Below are positions 1 through 5,485 of a stretch of 8,849 bases of DNA, piece after piece (within the stretch, counting starts at the first letter, position 1; every line of letters begins with the position of its first letter). A program made the position numbers and the translations under genes. The stretch is from Acidobacteriota bacterium (GTDB lineage Bacteria > Acidobacteriota > Terriglobia > Acidiferrales > 2-02-FULL-67-57), in NCBI GenBank assembly GCA_016189965.1, contig JACPRL010000178.1, positions 1 to 8,849 on the forward strand, written 5' to 3'. The notes beneath the pieces are model-generated. The model ran no database searches, was not told the origin of the DNA, and saw nothing but the letters and a program-made list of their open reading frames with translations.

Positions 1-510
1 GCCGCCCTCTACTGGCTGGGGCGGATGCTGGAGGCGGGCGAAGACCCGCTCTACGTGGCGCGGCGGCTGGTGCGCATGGCCTCGGAAGACATCGGGCTGG
101 CCGACCCGCAGGCGCTCGGGGTGGCGATGAGCGCCATGCAGGCGGTGGACTTCATCGGGATGCCGGAAGGGGCGCTGGCGCTGGCCGAGGCGGCGGTTTA
201 CCTGGCGCTGGCGCCGAAGTCGAACGCGCTCTACGCCGGCTACGGCAAGGTGCGGGAGGACGTGGGGCGCACGGTGGCCGAGCCGGTGCCGCTGCACCTG
301 CGCAACCCGGTGACGCCGCTGACGCGCGAAGTGGGGTACGGCGAGGGCTATCAATACGCCCACGACTACGAGGAGCGCACGACGGCGATGCCCTGCCTGC
401 CGGAGAGCCTGCGCAACCGGCGCTATTACCTGCCCACGGAGGAAGGCTTCGAAAAGAAGCTGCGGCAGCGGCTGGAAGAGCTGCTCCGGCTGAAAGAGAA
501 GAAGCCATGA
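1..510 (+). CDS. rarA: Replication-associated recombination protein A (RarA/MgsA), C-terminal part
   Basis: Partial gene, open at the left edge; the reading frame is open from base 1, giving the last 169 residues. RarA is a cytosolic clamp-loader-like AAA+ ATPase that acts at stalled replication forks and on single-strand gaps. The N-terminal ATPase half (Walker A and B) lies outside the window. What is visible is the family's C-terminal helical and tetramerisation region: AALYWLGRMLEAGEDP near the start, then RLVRMASEDIGLADP, the LALAPKSNA and YGKVREDV segments, VPLHLRNPVT, and the GYGEGYQYAHDYEE signature, closing with RNRRYYLPTEEGFEKKL. These follow RarA in order and spacing, and the end fits the family's usual C-terminus. 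The stop codon overlaps the ATG of the next gene (ATGA), so the two are probably co-transcribed and translationally coupled. Identification rests on recognising the family pattern and is firm. Confidence 0.93.
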   Translation, partial: AALYWLGRMLEAGEDPLYVARRLVRMASEDIGLADPQALGVAMSAMQAVDFIGMPEGALALAEAAVYLALAPKSNALYAGYGKVREDVGRTVAEPVPLHLRNPVTPLTREVGYGEGYQYAHDYEERTTAMPCLPESLRNRRYYLPTEEGFEKKLRQRLEELLRLKEKKP

Positions 511-1610
511 CGGCTGGAACCCGGCGGGTGGCCCTGCTGGGGGCGCTGCTGGCGGCGTCGCTGACAGCGACTCCGCAGCCAACGGCGCCCGTTGTCATCG
601 CCACAGCCTCCCCCAACGAAATCCCTGTGGTGGCGGCGTGGGCGCCGGACGGACAGCGGCTGGCCTACGGGACGGAAAAACGGGTGGAGCGGCGCGGCTA
701 TGGGATTCGCACCGACGAGGAGCCGCTCTATCTCTACCCGGGAGAAGTCTGGGTGACGGCGCCGGGCGGCAAGGCGAAGCGCGTGCTGAAGCACGACTTC
801 CTGCGCAGCCGCGAAGGAGGATTCTTCAGCTTTGCGGTGGAGCGGGTGGCGTGGTCGCCCGACGGTCGGAAGCTGCTGGTGGAAATCACCGACGAGAGGA
901 AGAACACGGCCACGTTTCTCATCACCGAAGAGGGGAAACGGGTGTCGGTGGGCTCGGGCGGGGTGAACTTCGTCCCGGGCTACGGCGGGATGTGGTTGGG
1001 GGATAACGAGAGCGTGGCGCTGCTCGAAGAGGCGATGGGACCGCGGCTGCTGCATCGCGTGTTGCTGCTGCGGGTCGTGGCCGGGCGCGCGCTGCCGATG
1101 TTTCCCGGCCGGACCTTCGCCGCCGTCACTTGGCTGCCCGGGGCGCAGAAAGCCGTCGGGGTGGAGCAGAAGGCAGAGCTGGCCGGGACGCCGCGGCTGG
1201 TGGTGGGCTCGCTCGACACCGGCGCGGTGGAAGAGCTGAGCGCGCTCGGCGAAGGCTACCTGGGCGGCCTGCGAGCCACGCCGGACGAGAAGAAGATTTC
1301 CTACTTCGTCGGGCAAGAGCAGCTGGCGGTGCGAGGACTCGAGGCCGGAGCGGCAATTGAGTACTGGCCGGTGCCGTTCGGGCGCTATGAGTGGGTGGGG
1401 CCGCGTCTCGCGGTGGCCTACATCGAACCCGAGGAGTTGGGGCGGCGCCGGGGTTGGCTGACGCTCTACGACCACGCGCAGCAGAAGCGGGAGCGGATGC
1501 TGGAGGAGTTGATTCAGGATTTCTGGGTTTCGCCCGACGGCGCGCAGGTGGCGGTCCTCACCAGCGGCCTGCACCCGACCCTGAAGGTCTACCCGCTGCC
1601 AAGTAACTAG
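507..1610 (+). CDS. TolB/WD40-like beta-propeller protein, probably exported
   Basis: A 367-residue protein. The first 22 or so residues look like a signal peptide: TRR near the N-terminus, then the hydrophobic VALLGALLAASLTA, with likely cleavage near residues 21-27. The mature part has spaced propeller-blade motifs of the TolB/PD40 type: AWAPDG (44-49), AWSPDG (115-120), a weaker GLRATPDEKKISYF (254-267) and WVSPDG (340-345). Each is followed by a hydrophobic strand such as QRLAYG, RKLLVE or AQVAVL. There are no catalytic or metal-binding motifs, so this is best read as a six- or seven-bladed periplasmic propeller of unknown partner. It begins inside the rarA stop codon (ATGA), preceded by an AG-rich stretch (AAAGAGAAGAAG) that can act as ribosome binding site. 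The specific function is unknown; the fold call is moderately sure. The TAG stop codon lies partly inside the following palindrome. Confidence 0.75.
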   Translation: MTAGTRRVALLGALLAASLTATPQPTAPVVIATASPNEIPVVAAWAPDGQRLAYGTEKRVERRGYGIRTDEEPLYLYPGEVWVTAPGGKAKRVLKHDFLRSREGGFFSFAVERVAWSPDGRKLLVEITDERKNTATFLITEEGKRVSVGSGGVNFVPGYGGMWLGDNESVALLEEAMGPRLLHRVLLLRVVAGRALPMFPGRTFAAVTWLPGAQKAVGVEQKAELAGTPRLVVGSLDTGAVEELSALGEGYLGGLRATPDEKKISYFVGQEQLAVRGLEAGAAIEYWPVPFGRYEWVGPRLAVAYIEPEELGRRRGWLTLYDHAQQKRERMLEELIQDFWVSPDGAQVAVLTSGLHPTLKVYPLPSN

Positions 1611-1690
1611 CCACAGAGACACAGAGGCACAGAGAAACAAGTTTCTTTCTTGAACCCCTGCTTTCTCAGTGTCTCTGTGACTCTGTGGCT
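1609..1690. repeat. Imperfect 29-bp inverted repeat between convergent genes (REP-like or bidirectional terminator)
   Basis: The left arm (1609-1637, beginning AGCCACAGAG) and the right arm (1662-1690, ending CTCTGTGGCT) are reverse complements at 26 of 29 positions, around a 24-nt spacer. Each arm is itself built of a repeated CACAGAG unit. The element starts within the stop codon of the propeller gene and ends about 25 nt before the stop of the convergent CoA-binding gene. It could stop or protect both transcripts. However, neither strand has a clean T-run after the stem, so it is not a textbook intrinsic terminator. CACAGAG-type palindromes recur, to my knowledge, as dispersed intergenic elements in several uncultured bacterial phyla; only one copy is seen here. 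Confidence 0.8.
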
Positions 1691-1715
1691 TTGAAGACGG
1701 GTCTTAGGGAGGCTT

Positions 1716-2114
1716 TCAGCGGAAGCGGCGGGCGTGTTCCTTGAGGATGCAGCGGTCCATCACGACTTCGAGGCCGGCGGCGCGGGCGCGCGCGGCGGCC
1801 TCCTCATGGACGACGCCTTCTTGCAGCCAGAGCCCTCGGGCGCCGATGGCGATGGCGGAGTCGGCGACAGGCGGGACGAACTCGGGGCGGCGGAAGACGT
1901 CCACGATATCGACGCGCAGCGGGACGTCTTCCAGGCGCGGGTAGCTCTTCTCGCCCAGCACTTCCCGTTCATGGGGGTTGACGGGAATGACGCGGTAGCC
2001 CGCTGACTGCAGGTAGCGGGCGACGCCGTGGCTGGGGCGGTGGGGCTTGGAGGAGAGCCCCACGACGGCGATGACTTTGCTGCGGGACAGTAGCTCGCGG
2101 ATGGGGTCGTCCAT
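1716..2114 (-). CDS. CoA-binding domain protein (YccU-like, Rossmann fold)
   Basis: A 132-residue single-domain protein of the CoA_binding_2 family, like E. coli YccU. The N-terminal Rossmann nucleotide-binding loop reads VIAVVGLSSKPHRPSHGVA (residues 14-32). It is followed by GYRVIPVNPHE (39-49), GEKSYPRLEDVP (54-65), the strand VDIVDVFRRPE (68-78), GLWLQEGVVHEEA (94-106) and the closing MDRCILKEH (119-127). All of these are characteristic of the family, and the length is typical. Members bind coenzyme A in structures, but the cellular role is not established. It is the last gene of the minus-strand run; its ATG lies 4 nt after the hisC stop codon. There is no clear Shine-Dalgarno sequence, so translational coupling to hisC is likely. 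Confidence 0.9.
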   Translation of the reverse strand: MDDPIRELLSRSKVIAVVGLSSKPHRPSHGVARYLQSAGYRVIPVNPHEREVLGEKSYPRLEDVPLRVDIVDVFRRPEFVPPVADSAIAIGARGLWLQEGVVHEEAAARARAAGLEVVMDRCILKEHARRFR

Positions 2115-2118
2115 CGGC

Positions 2119-3255
2119 TCAGGCTCGGGCGCGTTGGCGGCCGGGCTCGAGCGCGGCCATCCGTTTGGCGAAGGCCTCCACCACGCGCTGATTTTCTTCT
2201 ACGGTACCGACGGTGACGCGCAGGCTGGCGGGCATATCCATAAAGTCCAGGGGACGGACAATAACGCCCATCTGAAGCAGAGCGCGAAAATCTTCGCGCG
2301 CTTCGCCGCCGGTCTCCACATAGAGGAAATTGGTGACTGAAGGAACCACCTTGAGGCCAAGGCGGGTGAGCTCGCGGGTGAGGAAGGCGAGGCCGCGGCG
2401 GTTGGACTCAACCGAGCGGGCGACGTGTTCGGCATCCTCGAGGGCAGCCAGGGCGGCCACTTGGGCCAGCGAAGAGACGTTGAAGGGGGAGCGAATCTTG
2501 TTGATGGAGTCAATCACGTCCCGATGGCCGATGCCGTAACCAACGCGCAGGCCGGCGAGGCCGTGGATCTTGGAGAAGGTGCGCAGGACGACCAGATAGC
2601 GCCCAGCGCGGACGTAGTCGAGGGAACGGCTGTAGTCGGGGCGCTCGACGTAATCGCAGTAGGCCTCATCGAGAATCACCAGCACGTTCTCCGGCACCCG
2701 CTCGAGGAAGCGGTCCATCTCGGCGGCGGTGAACAGGGTGCCGGTGGGGTTGTTGGGATTGGCCAGATAGAGGAGGCGCACGCGCTCATCGAGGCGGGCG
2801 GCCAGCGCGTCGAGGTCGTAGGCGTAGTCCTTGAGCGGAACCAGCAGCGGCTCGGCGCCGGTGAAGCCGACCGATATGGGGAAGACGACGAAGGAACCTT
2901 CGGAGGTGAGGCCGGCGAGTCCCGGGCCGAGGTAGGTGTGGCAGAGGAGCTGAATCAGCTCGGTGGAGCCAGCGCCGAGCACAAGCCGGTTCATCTCCAC
3001 GTTGTGGCGCGCGGCCAGCTTTTCCCGCAGGTAGTAGCCGCCGGCGTCGGGATAGCGATGCGACTGCCCGACGTGCTTGACCACCGCCTCCATCGCCTTG
3101 GGCGAGGGCCCCAGGGGGTTTTCATTCGAGGCCAGCTTGATGGCGACGAGCCCGAGCTCCCGCTCCACCTCCTCGATGGGCTTGCCGGGAATGTAGGGCT
3201 GGATGCGGGAGATGTACGAGGGCACGAGCGGTGAAGGGGGCTTCTTTGTGGTCAT
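2119..3255 (-). CDS. hisC: Histidinol-phosphate aminotransferase
   Basis: A 378-residue class I/II PLP-dependent aminotransferase that converts imidazole-acetol phosphate and glutamate to histidinol phosphate in histidine synthesis; cytosolic dimer. HisC-specific opening: IQPYIPGKPIEEVERELG (18-35) and IKLASNENPLGPSPKA (39-54). PLP and substrate residues: YPDAGGYYLR (68-77), GAGSTELI (94-101), NPNNPTG (166-172), DEAYCDY (196-202), the Schiff-base lysine K229 in TFSKIHGLAGLRVGY, and R346 in SLRVTVG, which should bind the substrate carboxylate. The length is normal for HisC (about 350-380). The ATG at 3255 is preceded by GGAG (3264-3267) at 8-nt spacing. It is not in a his operon but sits between the pseudouridine-synthase-like gene (24-nt gap) and the CoA-binding gene. 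A related acidic or aromatic aminotransferase activity cannot be excluded from sequence alone, but the N-terminal motifs favour HisC. Confidence 0.92.
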   Translation of the reverse strand: MTTKKPPSPLVPSYISRIQPYIPGKPIEEVERELGLVAIKLASNENPLGPSPKAMEAVVKHVGQSHRYPDAGGYYLREKLAARHNVEMNRLVLGAGSTELIQLLCHTYLGPGLAGLTSEGSFVVFPISVGFTGAEPLLVPLKDYAYDLDALAARLDERVRLLYLANPNNPTGTLFTAAEMDRFLERVPENVLVILDEAYCDYVERPDYSRSLDYVRAGRYLVVLRTFSKIHGLAGLRVGYGIGHRDVIDSINKIRSPFNVSSLAQVAALAALEDAEHVARSVESNRRGLAFLTRELTRLGLKVVPSVTNFLYVETGGEAREDFRALLQMGVIVRPLDFMDMPASLRVTVGTVEENQRVVEAFAKRMAALEPGRQRARA

Positions 3256-3279
3256 CCAGTCAGCTCCGGAATCAGATGA

Positions 3280-4086
3280 TCAACTCGCCTGCCGCTTTCC
3301 TGCCCGGCGGGCAGGCGGCGGCAGGCCGACTTGCCGGGGTCGCGCTTTTCCCGCAGCCGGGGCGAAAGCAGTCTTGCCGGCCGGACAGGCCTCGCGCCGC
3401 AGCCGCTCGACTTCCTTGTCGGTCAACGGGCGGAAGTGGCCGGGGGCGAGCGCCGGGTCGCGGAGCGAGCCGAGGGCGACGCGCCTGACCTTCTCCACCG
3501 GGTGGCCCAAACGGAAGAGCGCGGTGCGAAACCAATCGCCGCGCGGCTCGACGAGCGTCACTTCGTACCAGGGATTCGGCCCCGCTTTGACGCGCCGGAC
3601 GGGCTGCGGTTCCGGCTGCTGCCGACCGGCCATTCGTCCCAGGCGCTCGCACTCGGCCTCGCTCAAGGCGCCTTTGATTTTGAACCAATAGGTCTGCGGC
3701 AGGCGGCCGCGGAGGAGCGCGTCAGCCCAGGCGCCGTCACTGGTGAGCAGAAGGAGCCCCTCGACGTCGTACGGAAGCCGGCCGACGGTGAAGACGCGCT
3801 GCCGGATTCCCTTGAGCAGATGGAAGACGGTGCGGCGGCCTTTGGGGTCGGCGGCGGTGGAGACATACCCGCGGGGCTTGTTGAGGAGCAGGTAGAGGTG
3901 TTCGACCGGCAGGCGGAGGCGGCGGCCGCTGACTTCGATGACGTCGGCGGCGGGGTCGGCCTTGGCGCCCAGTTGGGTAATGACCTGGCCGTTGACTCGC
4001 ACCTCGCCGGTCAGAATCAGCGTCTCGGCGTGGCGGCGCGAGGCAAGGCCGCCGCGGGCGATAATTTTTTGCAGGCGCTCACGCAT
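3280..4086 (-). CDS. RsuA/RluB-family pseudouridine synthase-like protein lacking catalytic Asp
   Basis: A 268-residue protein from the ATG at 4086. This start is chosen because the family opens with the S4 RNA-binding domain, here MRERLQKIIARGGLASRRHA through VRVNG (residues 1-33), and because GAGG lies just upstream. An upstream ATG at 4158 would add 24 proline/arginine-rich residues inside scpB. The synthase core is recognisable: YLLLNKPRGYVST (65-77), VFTVGRLPYDVEGLLLLTSDG (98-118), TYWFKIKG (132-139), WYEVTLVE (173-180) and GHPVEKVRRVALGSL (194-208). In active members GRLD supplies the catalytic aspartate; here it is GRLP, with P105 encoded by CCG at 3774-3772. The usual EGRNRQVRRM is replaced by EPRGDWFRTAL (180-190). 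So it probably does not make pseudouridine in the usual way and may be an RNA-binding relic or a repurposed protein. Residues after about 234 are a low-complexity basic tail. It overlaps scpB by 8 nt. Confidence 0.85.
   Translation of the reverse strand: MRERLQKIIARGGLASRRHAETLILTGEVRVNGQVITQLGAKADPAADVIEVSGRRLRLPVEHLYLLLNKPRGYVSTAADPKGRRTVFHLLKGIRQRVFTVGRLPYDVEGLLLLTSDGAWADALLRGRLPQTYWFKIKGALSEAECERLGRMAGRQQPEPQPVRRVKAGPNPWYEVTLVEPRGDWFRTALFRLGHPVEKVRRVALGSLRDPALAPGHFRPLTDKEVERLRREACPAGKTAFAPAAGKARPRQVGLPPPARRAGKRQAS
3288..3325. repeat. Nested inverted repeat (two-tier hairpin) in the 3' end of the pseudouridine-synthase-like gene
   Basis: The outer stem CCTGCCGC (3288-3295) pairs with GCGGCAGG (3318-3325). 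The inner stem CCTGCCC (3299-3305) pairs with GGGCAGG (3309-3315) around a GGC loop. The bulge is TTT on one side and CG on the other. All 15 base pairs are perfect. It lies in the region coding for the basic low-complexity tail, 33 nt before the hisC start. It may be a repeat insertion that extended the protein tail, or an intra-operon attenuation or RNA-processing hairpin. The inner part is extremely GC-rich with no following T-run, so simple termination is unlikely. Confidence 0.6.
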
Positions 4087-4699
4087 TGCCGGCCTCGACC
4101 GCCTGCTCATCCGAGCCCGACGCGGGGGCGGATTCGCCGCCGGCGCCCTCCATCTCACCGAGCGTCGCGCGGGCGAGCTCCTCGAATTCTTTGAGCGTGG
4201 GCAGTTCGCTCGCGTCTTTCAGTCCGAAGCGGATGAGAAACTCCTTCGAGGTGCGGTAGAGGATGGGGCGGCCGACGCACTGCTTGCGGCCAGCGGTGAC
4301 GACGAGGCCTTTGTCGAGGAGGGTGGCCAGCGCGCTCGAGGGGTCGACGCCGCGGATGGCGTGGATTTCCGGCAGGGTGACGGGCTGCTTGTAGGCGATG
4401 ATGGCCAAGGTTTCCAGCGCGGGGAGGGAGAGGCGCAGGGGCGGCTTCTGGCTGCGGACGAAGCGGCGCACGGCCTCGTGGTGCTCAGGTTTGGTCGAGA
4501 GGCGGTAGCCGCCGGCGATCTGGCGGACTTCGATGCCGCGGTCGGGGGCCTGGCTGGCGGCAACGAGCTCCCCGAGGGCGGCGCGGAGCTCTTCGCGCGG
4601 CACGTCGGGGATGACTTTCTGCAACTGGTCGAGCGTCACCGGCTCTTCGGAGACGTAGATGATGGCTTCGAGGAGAGCTTTGAGCGGGTCGCGTTCCAT
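4079..4699 (-). CDS. scpB: Segregation and condensation protein B
   Basis: A 206-residue ScpB, the winged-helix dimer that binds the kleisin ScpA and helps SMC compact and segregate the chromosome. The first winged helix spans roughly residues 5-80: LKALLEAIIYVSEEPVTLDQL, then GIEVRQIAGGYRLSTKPE. The second spans about 88-160, with the family hallmark LPALETLAIIAYKQPVTLPEI (92-112), then RGVDPSSALATLLDKGLV, GRPILYRTSKEFLIRFGL and the C-terminal LPTLKEFEE. A disordered Ala/Glu/Ser tail (about 185-206) follows. Length and order are normal. Its ATG lies 3 nt after the scpA stop with no evident Shine-Dalgarno, so coupling to scpA is expected. Its end overlaps the next gene by 8 nt. Confidence 0.95.
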   Translation of the reverse strand: MERDPLKALLEAIIYVSEEPVTLDQLQKVIPDVPREELRAALGELVAASQAPDRGIEVRQIAGGYRLSTKPEHHEAVRRFVRSQKPPLRLSLPALETLAIIAYKQPVTLPEIHAIRGVDPSSALATLLDKGLVVTAGRKQCVGRPILYRTSKEFLIRFGLKDASELPTLKEFEELARATLGEMEGAGGESAPASGSDEQAVEAGNA

Positions 4700-4702
4700 C
4701 GT

Positions 4703-5470
4703 CTAGTTGTACTGCTGGTCGATTTGGGCTGCCGTGTCGTCGCTGAAGACGACGTCGAACAGCTTGTGCTTGCGCAGGAAGATGGGGCCGAAGAGTTCAG
4801 CCTGCACGGCGATGACGGCTTCGAGGCGGACGAGCTCAAGCAAGGCCAGGAACAGGGCGATGAGGCCGCGGCGGTGGGGATAGCGGCGACAGAGGTCGAG
4901 CAACGGCACGGAGCCCTGGCTTTCGCGCAGGGCGCGGCGGACTTCCTCCATCATCTCGGCCACGGTGATTTCTTCGCGAACGATTTCAAGCGCCGCGGGG
5001 CCGGGCGGCCGCTCCAGCACTTCGCGGAAGGCCTTGACCAAGTCCCACAGCGTCACCACCAGCTCGCCCTGCTCGTCGGCGAAGGCGCCGAGGTCGGGCC
5101 GGGACCAGGTGGCCTGCTCCAGCACTTGTTTCTGCTGCAGCATCTGGGCGGCGCTCTTGAATTTTTCGTGCTCGAGCAGCCGCGCGACCAGGTCGGTGCG
5201 CGGGTCTTCGGCCTGCCCGGGCCCAGCGAGCGGGTCGGGCGGCAGGAGCATCTTCGACTTAATCTGGATGAGGGTGGCGGCCATGAGGATGAAGTCGCCG
5301 GCGATGTCGATGTTGAGTTGCTCGAGGCGGTGGAGGTAGTCGAGGTACTGCTGGGTGATGCGGGCGATGGGGATGTCGAAGATGTTGAGCTGCTGTTTGC
5401 GGATGAGGTCGAGCAGGAGGTCGAGTGGCCCTTCGTAAACCTCCAACTGGACGCTGGGGAGCGAGTCCAC
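4703..5470 (-). CDS. scpA: Segregation and condensation protein A (kleisin), GTG start
   Basis: A 255-residue ScpA, the bacterial kleisin that bridges the SMC heads and recruits ScpB. The N-terminal SMC-neck-binding domain has the family hallmark VQLEVYEGPLDLLLDLI (residues 7-23), then NIFDIPIARITQQYLDYL (29-46) and the helix GDFILMAATLIQIKSKMLLP (58-77). A charged linker follows, and the C-terminal winged helix includes VPLLDLCRRYPHRRGLIALFLALLELVRLEAV (188-219). An ATG-initiated reading at 5554 would overlap trpS by 70 nt and add 28 residues with no family similarity. The GTG at 5470 is preferred: it lies 14 nt after the trpS stop, with GGAGAGG (5485-5479) at 8-nt spacing. It is followed at 3 nt by scpB. 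Confidence 0.92.
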   Translation of the reverse strand: MDSLPSVQLEVYEGPLDLLLDLIRKQQLNIFDIPIARITQQYLDYLHRLEQLNIDIAGDFILMAATLIQIKSKMLLPPDPLAGPGQAEDPRTDLVARLLEHEKFKSAAQMLQQKQVLEQATWSRPDLGAFADEQGELVVTLWDLVKAFREVLERPPGPAALEIVREEITVAEMMEEVRRALRESQGSVPLLDLCRRYPHRRGLIALFLALLELVRLEAVIAVQAELFGPIFLRKHKLFDVVFSDDTAAQIDQQYN

Positions 5471-5478
5471 CGGGCGCG

Positions 5479-5485
5479 CCTCTCC
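5479..5485 (-). promoter_or_regulatory. Ribosome binding site that fixes the scpA GTG start
   Basis: GGAGAGG on the minus strand begins at the last base of the trpS TAG stop and ends 8 nt before the GTG at 5470. It is the strongest Shine-Dalgarno match in the minus-strand gene run and supports the short form of ScpA. Confidence 0.7.

Noticed and set aside
1611..1715. CRISPR or tandem repeat array
   Set aside because: The repeated CACAGAG units form one inverted pair with no regular spacers; this is a single palindrome.
4087..4158. Upstream ATG at 4158 for the pseudouridine-synthase-like gene
   Set aside because: The extra 24 residues are Pro/Arg-rich shadow sequence of the scpB tail, and the S4 domain begins right at the ATG at 4086, which has GAGG upstream.
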